The notes under the pieces were generated by a model that did no database searches, was not told where the DNA came from, and saw only the letters and a list, made by a program, of their open reading frames with translations. Shown here piece after piece: positions 1 to 11,345 of a stretch of DNA of 64,000 nt. The stretch comes from Moringa oleifera (taxonomy: Eukaryota > Streptophyta > Magnoliopsida > Brassicales > Moringaceae). Positions within the stretch are counted from its first letter, which is position 1. Every line of letters begins with the position of its first letter. The DNA lies in contig JAJFZO010000896.1 in the NCBI GenBank assembly GCA_021397835.1, positions 5,744,501-5,808,500 of the forward strand. Reading direction: 5' to 3'. The translations under genes were made by a program, and so were the position numbers.

Positions 1-480
1 GGTTGAGATTTTGGAGGTATACTAGGATTTTCATATCTGGGTGCAAGGTTTTAGATTTGGGTTAGAGATTCCAGATATTGGTTAGGATTTCAGAGCTTGA
101 GGGTTCAAAATTGAGGGTTCAAGATTCCAAACCTGTGCTGGGGATTGTAGATATTGGTGCGAGTTTCTACTTCCATTAAGATTGTAGATCTAGGCGTGGT
201 TCTACTTGTATCATTGTTTCACATCTGGGTTAGGAATTTCAGATTTATGTTGGGGGTTCCAGATTTATGATGAGGGTTTTAAATTTGGGTGCGAGATTTT
301 ACTTTCATTAGGGTTACAGATCTGACATGGTTCTACTTCCATCGAGGTTCCAAATCTAACAGATCAAAATGTTGACCTTCATTGATTGCAACAAAGGAAG
401 ATGTGGTTCTACTTTTATCCAGGTTTCAGATCTAGCTGATTAAAATTTCTTTTCAGTTTGGTAAGATTAATCTTTTGTCC
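1..480. repeat. Degenerate short tandem repeat
   Basis: The tract repeats two loose motifs: a G/T-rich one of the form GGGTTNNAGATTT, and a longer one of about 32 bp built around GGTTCTACTTCCAT followed by CAGATCT. The second is seen about five times, with cores near 170, 195, 298, 328 and 405. Copies are diverged and spacing is irregular. No coding capacity is apparent. The left end lies outside the window, so extent and family are unknown. Confidence 0.55.
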
Positions 481-1856
481 CCAATTTATAATTACTTTTT
501 TTCTTTTTATTAGTATCAGCTTTTATGCTTTTTTGTTCTTTTTCAGCTATTGGCATGGCTTTTCTCCAGCAAATATGACCAAAAAGGAGCTTTGTGGACT
601 TTGATTTAAGTTTGCTTCTCAAGAAATTTTTAATAGCAAGTGAACTATCATGCAGTATAAATTAGACCATGAGATAAATCATTATCTAAAGTAAAAAGCA
701 AATGAAATACTCATGGTTTAATATTTAGGATTATGTTATAAATAAAGTATTGAGCAAATAATAGTATTGCATGTAACAATCAAGGAGGAAGAATCTGTAA
801 CTTTTTATATTTTTATTTTCAATTAATTTACTTTTTGTTTATATATAAATACAAAATTGCATCGATCCACTTGTTCCGATACAAACATTTTTCTAGTATA
901 TTGAGTAACTTTACACTATGACATTGAAAAATCACATGTCACCATAAGAAAGAAAAATATCCTAATCGGTATTATTTTTCATGAATAGTTGTAGCATGAG
1001 AAAAAGTTTCTAACAATATAAAAGAAGTGTAGGATGAGATTTATATTAATTATTATAATTATTGATTGTAACAAATTAAAACATTTCGTAACTTATACAT
1101 TATAAAGATTTACAAATTTATCTAAAGACTTTATGTGAAATGATGATAGGTTATTTGTTAAAATATTTTAATAATTTAATTTTATGAGATTTTATAATTA
1201 TATTTGTATTTTTGTAATGATTATTAAAAATGAAATAGTAATAATATTTACAATGATCATCATTAAATAAAAAAAAATTGTAATGATATTGACCAAATTT
1301 GGAAAATTTGTTTCAATAGAGGAGATTATTATATGATCCTCAATTTCATATGGGCAGAAGTCCAAGACTAACATTATTAAAATATTAGATTTTATTATTT
1401 TCGTTTATATAATAAATATTTAAATTTAGTTTGATCATAATTGCAATCTGTGGATGATATTATTAATTATTTGATTTCATTTAGAGTGTTGTTAGTAAAC
1501 ATAGTTGATCTTTTATTTTGAATTTTTTGAATATTCATTTTTTCTTAAAAAAGTTGACATCTTAAAAAGTTTGGTAATTGTGATTAATAATAAGTTAATT
1601 AGGAAAATTATTACTGAAACATGATTTGTGTTTTTGCAGGAGAAGATAGTATTGCAAGCTAATTGGGGAATCATTATTAAGGTAATCATTATTTTTTTAC
1701 AAAATTTTATTTAATTGATTTTTTAATTTAATGTAAATTTAAGTTATACTTGTGTAATTTTATATTTAAAATTTATTTCACCAATTAGTAAAAAAATTCA
1801 TTTGTGTACAATGTTAGCGCATTATGCTTAGTAAATATAACCTTAGATACCGTTTT
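481..1856. other. AT-rich stretch without recognisable gene
   Basis: There is no long open frame on either strand and no similarity I recognise. It consists of A/T runs and short unique sequence. A possible splice acceptor (TTTTTGCAG near 1632-1640) could belong to a 5' untranslated exon of the CACTA transposase gene downstream, but no matching donor is evident. The 5' terminus of the CACTA element should lie here or further left; no copy of its terminal motif or subterminal repeat was found. Confidence 0.5.
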
Positions 1857-1932
1857 AGAATTATAAATGAATATTTTATTATCATCCACGTGTATAACAT
1901 GTGGATTAAATAAAATTTTCATTTATAATTCT
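1857..1932. repeat. Short palindrome (hairpin 1) upstream of CACTA transposase
   Basis: Arms 1857-1892 and 1898-1932 are inverted copies of each other with a few mismatches. Outer ends are AGAATTATAAATGAA and TTCATTTATAATTCT; the tip is CCACGTG / CATGTGG around a loop of about 5 bases. Function is unknown. It may be a small foldback insertion or part of the element's 5' region. Confidence 0.7.
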
Positions 1933-1957
1933 TTAATTGTCCATTTTGGACAGTTTG

Positions 1958-2213
1958 AAAATGCAATATTTATGTATTGCATATGATGTATAAATCTTGA
2001 TTCATTTTATTTCATAATGAATTTCGAGTAATATATCCTTTGTTCTTCGAGTACATACTGTGGATATTTATTGGTGTTTTGATTTGAAGAAAAAAACACT
2101 AAAAAATATCTACATAAGTCATGTACTCGAAGAACTATAGCGGTATGCTATCGAATTTTTTATGAAATTAAACGAAGCATGATTTATCATGTGCTCCACA
2201 TAAATGTTGCATT
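1958..2213. repeat. Long imperfect inverted repeat (hairpin 2) upstream of CACTA transposase
   Basis: The left arm starts at 1958 (AAATGCAATATTTATGT) and the right arm ends at 2213 with its imperfect complement. Arms are about 113 bp; the best-matched block is GTTCTTCGAGTACAT (left, about 2042-2056) against ATGTACTCGAAGAAC (right, about 2120-2134). Even the central spacer can pair (GGTGTTTT with AAAACAC). A further palindrome, TGTCCATTTTGGACA, lies at 1939-1953 between the two hairpins. If transcribed with the transposase gene, this would fold into one long stem in the 5' leader. Confidence 0.75.
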
Positions 2214-2318
2214 TCTGAATGGTATAGGATCATCCTACCTGTAAAAATTGGTTGACATGCATATATATATTGATAGAATCAAGTTGATGTGCTAACATAT
2301 GATGTGTTAAATATTAGA

Positions 2319-5300
2319 ATGAACAAGACTTGGATGTTCGCTGATAGAAGGTCAGATGAGTACGATATAGGTGTAACTAATTTCAAATAAGCCATTCGAA
2401 ATTCTGATAATCCTGAGCATGTTCGTTGTCCGTGCATTAAATGTGGTAATATGAAACATCTGACTCCACGTGAGATACGAGATCATTTATTTGTTAATGG
2501 AGTTGATCGAAGTTACAATAATTGGATATGGCATGGGGAAGCATGTCTTGATGGGTCTTCTACAAGTCGAAATGCTACAGCTAATAGGGAGGTCGTCCAA
2601 GAGGAAGAAGTTGATAACACTATAGAGATGCTTCAAGATGCATTTGTAGAGTACAATGGTAATAGTAACCAGTTCATGAAGTTACTTAGTGATGCTGAGA
2701 AACCTTTGTATTCTGGATCATCAAAGTTCACGAAACTCTCTGCTTTAGTTAAACTTTACAATTTGAAGGTGAAGTACAATTGGTCTAACCAGAGCTTCAA
2801 CGAACTTTTAAATTTGATATCTGAAATGTTGCCAGAGAATAATGAAATGCCTACATCTATGTATGATGCCAAAAAAACATTAAATGCATTAGGCATGGAG
2901 TATCACAAGATCCATGCACGTCCGAATGATTGCATATTATATCGAAAGGAGTTTGAAAATGAGATTCAGTGTCCAACTTGTGGTCTTTCTAGATGGAAAA
3001 TAATGAAGAACAGTAACAAGATACAAACTGGGGTGCCAGCTAAGGTGTTATGGTATTTTCCACCAATACCTAGGTTCAGAAGAATGTTTAGAAGCTTTGA
3101 AACATCGAAACATCTGACATGGCATTCAAGTCAAAAAGAAGTTGATGGCCAGTTGCGGCATCCGTCAGATACAGCATCATGGAAAATAGTTGACTATATG
3201 TGGCCAGAATTTGTAGCAGAACCAAGAAACTTAAGGCTTGCTATTTCAGCTGATGGGATTAATCCTCATAGCACATTAAATAGTCGATATAGTTATTGGC
3301 CAGTTGTTATGGTGACATATAATTTACCACCATGGTTAACAATGAAGAGAAAGTTCATGATGTTAACACTATTAATATCAAGCCCTAAACAATCTGGTAA
3401 TGATATAGACATTTACTTGGCACCACTCATAGAAGACTTGCAGATATTATGGGACACTGGTGTGGAAGTTTATGCTGCGTACCAAAAGGAATCGTTCAAC
3501 TTGAGAGCTATTTTGTTGTGGACTATTAATGATTTTCCTGCTTATGATAATTTATCTGGTTGTACAGTTAAAGGTTACAATGCTTGTCCTATCTGTGTTG
3601 AGAATACCAATGCAGTTCATTTGCAGCACAGTAAGAAAATGTCATATATTGGACATAAAAGATTTTTACCACGACATCATCTTTATCGTAAACAGAAGAA
3701 AGCTTTTAATGGGGAACAAGAATCTAGAGTTGCTCCACAACCATTAACTGGTGAAGAGGTCTTCTCTAAGGTTCAAAGTTTATCAAATTCTTGGGGGAAG
3801 TCGAAAAAACAACATCAACGAAAGAATGAAGATGTGGTTTCACAATGTTGGAAGAAGAGATCAATTTTTTTGACTTACCATACTGGAAGTCCTTACATGT
3901 CAGACATGTGCTTGATGTTATGCATATAGAAAAGAATGTATGTGATAGTCTTGTGGGCACATTGCTTAATATTGCGGGAAAATCAAAGGATGGGGTAGCA
4001 GCTAGAATGGATCTACAAGAAATGGGATTAAGGTATGAATTAGTACCACAACATCACAATAATCGTACATTTTTACCACCTGCATGCTATACATTGTCGA
4101 GAGATGAAAAAAGGAGATTTTGTAAAGTGCTCAGTGAGATTAAGGTGCCAGATGGGTATTCTTCAAACATAAAAAATCTTGTTTCTATGGATGACTTGAA
4201 GCTATATGGGTTAAAGTCGCATGATTGTCACACTTTCATGCAACAACTCTTACTTGTTGCTCTACGAGCAGTGTTACCGAAACATGTCAGATATGCTTTA
4301 ATTAGACTTTGCATGTTCTTTAATTCGTTATGCCAAAAGGTGGTAGATATTTCTAAGTTAGAGGACATCCAATGTGAACTTGTGACAACACTATGTGTAC
4401 TAGAAAAGTACTTTCCTCCCAGTTTCTTTGATGTTATGGTTCATTTAACTGTTCACCTAGTTAGAGAAGTAAAACTATGTTGTCCTATATATCTGAGGTG
4501 GATGTACCCATTTGAAAGATATATGAAGGTGTTGAAGGGTTATGTTCGAAATCGTAACAGGCGTGAGGGATGTATCGCTGAATCATACATTGTAGAAGAG
4601 GCACTAGAATTTTGTGCAGATTATTTATCGAATACAGATTCTGTTGGGATTCCTTTAAGGAAGAATATATTTGATTATTCAACTCAAAATAGAAGACCTT
4701 TAGCTGGTGGATGGATTGAACAAGTTTCCCATGATTTTCTTCAACAAGCCCATTTATATGTTTTAACGAATACAAGTGAAGTTCAACCTTACATAAGGTA
4801 ATATTTATAACCCATTTATTATACCACATCAAAGACAATTTCAATTGTTTACATGAATTGTTCTTATCATGCAGTGAGCATTTAAACCAATTAACTGTTG
4901 ATAATCCCATGAAGTCAAAAAGACGCAAGTGGTTGCATGATGAGCATAATCGCACCTTCATCAATTGGTTGTGCACACGGGTAAGAATCTTTACAAGTCC
5001 ACCGTTAAGTTATATGTGTCCATAATGGTTGATCTAATAAATTATTTATTGTAGGTTGGGTATCAACTTTTATCGTCTAATCATAATATCTCATCAACTT
5101 TACGATAGATTGCTCATGGACCTCAAGTCACAGTAATCAAGTATCTTGGATACATCATTAATGGTTGTCATTTTTACCAAAAGAAAGAGACAACTCAAGA
5201 GTGCACCAAAACAGTGGAGTCACTTTAATTGCTAATACCATGCAAATTTTGAGTGCAAAAGATAAAAATCCAGTATATGGTGACATGGTATTTTATGGGG

Positions 5301-5686
5301 TAATACAAGAGATATGGGAGCTGGATTACACTTTATTTAGAGTCCCCGTTTTTAAATGTGATTGGATTGGGAATAGTCATGGTGTTAAAGTTGATGATCT
5401 AGGAGTTATCCTTGTTGATCTTAATCAGATTGGGCATAAAAATGATCAATTTATACTAGCTTCACAAGCAAGACAAGTATTTTATGTTGAAGATCCAATC
5501 GATACAAAATGGTCCCTTGTAATGTCAATACCTCGAAAAAACTTTGATGAAGAAGATGATTTGGGTGACATTAGTCTGGATCATATGCCTTTTTGTAATA
5601 ATTTACCATCTGTTGAACTCTTCGATCAAATAGACGACAATGCAGTTACTTATGCTAGGGAAGATGGTGAAGGATTATGGGTTTGA
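2319..5686 (+). pseudogene. TNP2-like: CACTA TNP2-type transposase, broken
   Basis: The TNP2 transposase binds element ends and catalyses cut-and-paste transposition in the nucleus. The domain order is typical of plant CACTA elements: a short N-terminal Cys region (CPCIKCGN just before 2451), the Transposase_21 domain (about 2900-3660; motifs ISADGINP, YNLPPW, LLWTINDFPAYDNLSG, ACPIC), then LDVMHIEKNV and the DUF4218-like part (WMYPFERYMKVLKGYVRN near 4500-4550), then a DUF4216-like C terminus (5200-5560). The ATG at 2319 fits the family start. Introns are inferred at 4798-4874 and 4981-5054, with GT-AG ends that keep the frame. Breaks: in-frame TAA at 2388, a one-base frameshift in a T run at 3865-3871, in-frame TAG at 5106, and a frameshift near 5175. 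The gene lies upstream of the second CACTA gene on the same strand. Confidence 0.9.
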
Positions 5687-5844
5687 CTAATATGATAGGT
5701 AATGTTAAACTTTACATATGCCTTATAACTTTTTCTATTTTTTTGTTGAAGTAAGTTTTTACATGTTAGTTTTCATTGCTTTTAACTTTATATGTTTTTA
5801 TGAGAATGTATTGTTAATTTGCTGGTATTTAATTTGTAGATTTA

Positions 5845-8800
5845 ATGGGTCCATCAGATTAACCTGATCATGCCTCACAGAATGCAAAAAACGAGGCGTT
5901 ACCACTATGCCTGATGTTATTAAGTGTAGATCAATGGGACAGAAGATATCAGTCCAATTAAATGAGAAAGGACAGCCAATCGGAAAGCATGGTGCAACGA
6001 TGAACAGTTATATTGGTGTCATTGTACGACATACAGTGCCTATTACACTTAACAATAGGCATGCTGTCCCAGAGGAGTTAAAGAATAAGATTTGGGAAAC
6101 AATTTCAGTACGTGTTATAAAATATGCAAGTGCTTGCATTTGAAATTGAATTATATGCTCATGATTTGTTTTCATTGATTTGTGTACATGTGTTTTATAA
6201 GGGACATATGACATTGATGTAACTTTGAAAAGGTATGTACTCCAATCTACTGCACAAAAATGGAGGAGCTTCAAAACCATTCTTATGGGGAAATACATGT
6301 TGCCTTTTATGGATGACCTAGAATACTTGAGGCTGCCACCAGCAGAATATAGAAGTTTCATAGATTTAGATGTTTGGCATGCATTTGTGAACTCTCGCCT
6401 TTCAGAGGAGTTTCAGGTATTACATTAACCAAATATAGATGTTTATTTGTGAAACTTTCACTAAAGATTGATTATTTGTTTATATTATAGCGAAAGAGAA
6501 TTGTTGCAGTAGAGAGAATAAAGAAAAATATATATGATCATCATCTTGCTCGAAAAGGATTTGCAGGGTTAGAGATCGAACTTGTAAGTCAATTATGTTT
6601 TGTTTTTTTTTTTTTTTTGCACAAATTTTTTAACATGTGTTGGATCCATTTTGTTCACTTTAATTAACTATATTAAATGTTTTTGTATGATTGCTTGTAG
6701 AAGAAGTCATTGGGTACTGAGGAAGAAATTGATCGTGCTACATTATGGAAAGCAGCAAGATGTAACAAACAAGGACGGTACACAAATGAAGCGACCAAAG
6801 AGTGTGCTGAAAGGATTGTACATATTTGATGAGTCTTTACTTCCATTTGATTTGTATTTATTCAAATATCACATTTATATAACAATTGCATTTTGACTTG
6901 TAGGATGAGTTAATGACACAGGAGAGTCAAGGTACATTTAAACTAGTACATGTGAATGATGTCCTCACAAAAGCTTTAGGCACACCTGAACATCCTGGTC
7001 ATGTTAGAGGTCAGGGATCTGGGGTAACTATAACCTCATATTTTGGGAGGATGAAAACATATATCATACCAATAAATGAAGCACCATATGATAAAGAAGG
7101 TTTTATGAACATGATGAAGTGGTTCTCGCAACATAAAGATGTTTTAGATGACATTGTGTTAGACAAAGTTACTACCCAACCGGACATTATTCAAATGCCA
7201 TTTCATTCAAGTAGAGCTAGCAATAACATAGCTGGAATAGATGATAATGAAAAAAGTCCGACATCGCCTCCTGAACCTTCACCAGTTGGTCTGTCAAAGC
7301 CTACACCATGTAGTATTAAGGTATGTCACATGTTATATTTCTATTAAAGAAAAGAATTAAAGTTTTAAGACATTAAATTGTGCTTTGATTATTCATTGTA
7401 GTGTGCACAATGCGATTTGTACATTGATTCTTTGGAGGATATCGTGGCCCATGGATTAGTTTTCATAGATACTACCATGAATCAAACTATCCATGGGCAT
7501 CCTCTGCTTGATGGAGATGTTAGGGTGATAGTGGATGTAGTTATTCGAGGCGATACTCGTTTGCCTCGCCCAATAGTAGAGGCAAAAATTTTTACTGTAT
7601 TTGAAGCAGTTGGCACGCATGTTGCTTGGCCACGAGATTGGGTCATCACACGTGACTGTGAGGTATTTTATGTCAAAACTTGAAATTTTTTTAGTTTATT
7701 TATTGGACATGACTTCTTAACTATTTTATTTCTAGTCAATGAATAGAGGAAAGATGCAAAAGTTGCAAGTTAAAAGAGCATCAACATTGATGAAACAACC
7801 ATCATTGTAGCAATTGTCTTCTATTGGGTTGCCATTATCATTGAAGGTATTGCATGAGCATGTCACAAAGGTAATGGATCATGATGGAGTCATCACCATT
7901 CCTTTGCAAAAAGAGGTATTTGCTAATGAGGGCTCCACATATGTGATGCGAGAAGATATAATACAATTTTGTCACATGGAAGAGATAAGTGTTACTATCA
8001 TTCAAGCTTACATTGTGTACGTGTTTTATTCTTTTATTAGTTTATTGATCTTACAATTATGTCATATTCATATTTATATATGTTTTTTATATTTTCAGTA
8101 AACTTTACAAAGATTTGGTTGCATTGGACTTCAATCAAAATATTATATTCGCTGATCCATCGATGGTATTAGTTGTGAGCGGTATAAAGATAGAAGATCA
8201 AGCTAGTCATATTGCAACTAGATTAGCTTAACCATGTGACAAAGGAGTAGTGATCTTCCTATATAACAGCGCGTAAGCATGAACTTAATTTTTTTTAATT
8301 TCATTAGTTAAATAACTAATAATTTAATTTGCTTAATAATTTAGGCATCATTGGATGTTGGTGATTGTTGAGCCGTGGGCGTTCACATATATAGTTTTTG
8401 ATCCTCTAGGGCATGGTTCTCGCACTGAGTTAGACATGCTCATGTCCATGTGAGTTTAATTATTTCATACTTACATTAGTATATGTAATTGCAATTTCAA
8501 GATTAGTAACTTTTTTTTTTTTAGCTCTTTTAGAATGTTTTTGCAATTGACATGCCATCTATTAGCCGATGGAATTGCCAAACTATTGTTGCTAAGGTAT
8601 GTATATTATGGACCATATGTTACATTAAATTTCATTATCTTTAGTCACAAAATGTAACATCTAAATTATGCTAATGTAGTGTCCACGCCAACCTTCTAAC
8701 CATGAGTGCAGATATTATGTGATGAAATACATGAGGGATATCATTAACAGACATAACAATGATGCACCATACTCGAAAATAGTAAGTTTTTAAATAATTT

Positions 8801-8964
8801 GTTTCTATAAAATGTTGTGTATAATATTGAAATTATAATTGTACTAAATTTTATATTTTTTTCATGTGTAGCTAATGGATATTGATACCTACAGTCAGTC
8901 TGAGCTTGATGATGTTAGACAAGAGTTTGGGCAATACATATGGAGCATTATATTAGGATTCAGG
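5845..8964 (+). pseudogene. CACTA second gene: Transposase_24-like / DUF8039-like / Ulp1-like protein, broken
   Basis: This is a multi-exon gene of the kind found downstream of TNP2 in plant CACTA elements. Inferred exons end in GT-AG: about 5845-6110, 6201-6416, 6491-6583, 6701-6817, 6904-7320, 7402-7662, 7736-8016, 8099-8272, 8345-8450, 8525-8596, 8681-8781 and 8872-8962. The first exons match the plant transposase type (QPIGKHG, KWRSFKT, RYTNEATKECAERI). Exon 7402-7662 is DUF8039-like (TIHGHPLLDGDVRV). The last third is a Ulp1/C48 cysteine-peptidase fold: HHWMLVIVEPW, FDPLGHG, then CPRQPSNHECRYYVMKYM, so His, Asp, Gln and Cys candidates all remain. Stops interrupt it: TAA right after the first codons (5860), TAG at 7808 and TAA at 8229; frames are also disturbed near 5890 and 8525. 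The exact C terminus is unclear. The role of the peptidase domain in transposition is unknown. Confidence 0.75.
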
Positions 8965-9674
8965 TAAAAGTGTAGGATTTATATTTCAAATTTTGTAATG
9001 CATTATATAGTAGTTAGGAATTGGATGTATTGGCTTTTTAACTTTTAATTTGTAAATTAATTTTCCTCTATGTGTTTCATACATAGTCGGAAGGTTACAT
9101 GGATGAGAATTATGATTCACTATGGTTTCGAAATAGTATTGTATGTTATATTCAAGTGTATTATGGTAAAAAAAGTGATCATGAATGTACGCTACATTGA
9201 ATTAAAATATATTGTGACTTAATGAAGTAATGGTGGTGTTAGATTGTATTGAGGTATGGTGGTAGTGTAAGATTGCAATAAAGTGTGTGAATATTATTGA
9301 AGTGCTTTTTGGTTAGAAAAGTGGTGGTGGTGTGTTACATTTTATTGAAGTGTGGTAGTAGTATTAAAATCATTTGTGATAGTTTGCTTTTTAATTATAT
9401 GCAATATTTTTTATATTTTTAAATTTTAATTTTAAGTAAATAGAAAAATGTGAATTCCTAAGCAAAAAATTTTGATTTTGAAAAAAAAAGTAATCAAATA
9501 ATAATTAAAAATATGAATTATAATTAAAAATTAAGATTATCAAAAATTAAATAATGATTCAATTTTAAATTATTATACGTTAAAAATAAAAAGATTAAAT
9601 AGTAATTTAAAATTTTAATTATTTATCAATTCAATTTTTGATTTTTTATTTTTAAAAAATTAATAAATTAAAAG
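8965..9674. other. AT-rich spacer inside the CACTA element
   Basis: This is the 3' flank of the second CACTA gene, before the subterminal repeats. A possible last exon starts near 9087 (acceptor CATACATAG, frame continuing the upstream exon), but I cannot tell where it ends. Around 9190-9370 there is a loose repetition of GTGGTGGTGT- and TATTGAAGTG-like words. The rest is A/T runs without open frames. Confidence 0.4.
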
Positions 9675-10890
9675 TAATAGTTTTATTCACAGTTTTAGAA
9701 CTGTGAACAAAAATTTAATGAACTGTGAACTAAAGTGTGGTATTCAAACTTTTATTCACAGTTCTATAACTGTGAACAAAATGTTAATGAACTGTGAACT
9801 AATATAGTTTTATTCATAGTTCTATAAATGTGAACAAAACTTTAATGAACCGTGAACTAATATAGTTTTATTCACAGTTCTATAACTGTCAACAAAACTT
9901 TAATGAACTGTGAACTAATTATGTTTTATTCACAGTTCTATAACTGTGAACAAAACATTAATGAACTGTGAACTAATAAGTATTGTTCACAGTTTTATAA
10001 TTGTGAATAAAACTTTAATGAACTGTGAACTAATTATGTTTTATTCACAGTTCTATAACTGTGAACAAAACATTAATGAACTGTGAACTAATAAGCTTTG
10101 TTCACAGTTTTATAACTGTGAATAAAACTTTAATGAACTGTGAACTAATATAGTTTTATTCACAGTTCTATAACTGTGAGCAAAACTTTAATGAACTGTG
10201 AACAAAAATAGTTTTATTCACAGTTCTATAAATGTGAACAAAACTTTAATGAACCGTGAACTAATATAGTTTTATTCACAGTTCTATAACTGTCAACAAA
10301 ACTTTAATGAACCGTGAACTAATATAGTTTTATTCACAGTTCTATAACTGTGAACAAAACATTAATGAACTGTGAACTAATAAGTTTTGTTCACAGTTTT
10401 ATAATTGTGAATAAAACTTTAATGAACTGTGAACTAATTATGTTTTATTCACAGTTCTATAATTGTGAACAAAACATTAATGAACTATGAACTAATAAGT
10501 TTTGTTCACAGTTTTATAACTGTGAATAAAACTTTAATGAACTGTGAACTAATATAGTTTTATTCACAGTTCTATAATTGTGAGCAAAACTTTAATGAAC
10601 TGTGAACTAATTATGTTTTATTCACAGTTCTATAACTTTGAACAAAACATTAATGAACTGTGAACTAATAAGTTTTGTTCACGGTTTTATAACTGTGAAT
10701 AAAAATTTAATGAACTGTGAACTAATTATGTTTTGTTCACAGTTTTATAACTGTGAACAAAACATTAATGAACTGTGAACTAAATTAGTTTTATTCACAG
10801 TTTTTGAACTGTGAACTATTTTTACTAACTTTTGTTCACATCAATATAATCCACAACTTTACAACTGTGAACAAAAGCCATTAAAAGTCT
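9675..10890. repeat. CACTA subterminal repeat array, about 20 units of 58 bp
   Basis: About twenty tandem units average 58 bp. Each contains TTCACAGTT, then AACTGTGAA, then ATGAACTGTGAACTAAT, so each has two TGTGAA sites in one orientation and one inverted. Units alternate between slightly different subtypes (TATAGTTTTATT and TTATGTTTTATT linkers). Subterminal arrays in CACTA elements bind the element-encoded protein, as TNPA does in En/Spm. By that analogy ACTGTGAAC is the candidate binding core here. Confidence 0.85.
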
Positions 10891-10902
10891 GTGAATAAAA
10901 GG

Positions 10903-10918
10903 CTATTTTGTTATAGTG
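10903..10918 (-). repeat. CACTA 3' terminal inverted repeat
   Basis: Read on the minus strand it begins CACTATAACAAAATAG, the diagnostic terminus. It directly abuts gypsy coding sequence at 10919. Confidence 0.85.
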
Positions 10919-11345
10919 TGAGGATGAAATGGCCTATGCTGATCATGGTATGTCCATTGCAGTGCAACATAACTTGAAAATGTCCCAACTGATAGAGGAT
11001 GCAAGTTGGATGAGAAAGAATGTGTTTCACACCAAATGTACTTCTTATGGCTAGGTGTGTTTGGTGATCATTGATAGTGGTAGCTTTGAGAATGTGGTAC
11101 CCATGGAGATGGTGCAAAAGCTCAAGTTGGATGCTTTTCCATGTCCAAATCCTTACCAATTGTGCTAGTTGCAAAAAAATGAGTGAAATTAAGGTAAATA
11201 AAAGATTCTTAGTTTCATTTTCTACTGAAAATGGTTATAAAAATAAAGTATGGTATGATGCTGCTCTTATGGATGCTTGTCAATTGCTGTTGGGTAGACC
11301 TTGACAATATAATAGGAGGGTGTTGTATAATGGGTATAATTGAGG
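10919..11345 (+). pseudogene. Ty3/gypsy gag end and aspartic protease fragment, broken
   Basis: The plus strand from 10920 encodes a linker typical of plant gypsy polyproteins (MAYADHG, then KNVFHTKCTSYG), then the retropepsin start VIIDSGSFENVV with the Asp-Ser-Gly active-site triad, and later VWYDAALMDACQLLLGRP. Stops at the position after CTSYG (TAG), after NPYQLC (TAG), a frameshift near 11180, and TGA after LLGRP where Trp is usual show decay. The upstream gag part is missing because the CACTA element ends exactly here. No reverse transcriptase follows; satellite begins near 11346. Confidence 0.8.

Larger units (their letters stand above)
1857..10918 (+). mobile_element. CACTA (En/Spm-type) DNA transposon, degenerate, 3' end resolved
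   Basis: The element carries the two-gene layout of plant CACTA transposons: a TNP2-type transposase followed by a second multi-exon gene, then a long subterminal repeat array. The right end reads GGCTATTTTGTTATAGTG, whose reverse complement starts CACTATAACAAAA, the expected terminal motif. It ends at 10918; the next three bases, TGA, would be the target duplication. Beyond it the coding frame of a gypsy gag-protease region begins at once, so this boundary is firm. The left terminus was not found: no CACTATAACAAAA and no TGTGAAC repeats occur before the transposase, so the start given is only the first associated palindrome. Both genes contain stops and frameshifts, so the copy is not autonomous. 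Confidence 0.85.

Noticed and set aside
914..930. CACTATGACATTGAAAA as a possible 5' terminus of the CACTA element
   Set aside because: Only the first few bases agree with the 3' terminus, the flanking TTA does not match TGA, and no subterminal repeats follow.
9675..10890. Regularly spaced palindromic repeats resembling a CRISPR array
   Set aside because: Linkers between repeats are themselves repeated, the setting is a eukaryotic transposon end, and no cas gene is present.
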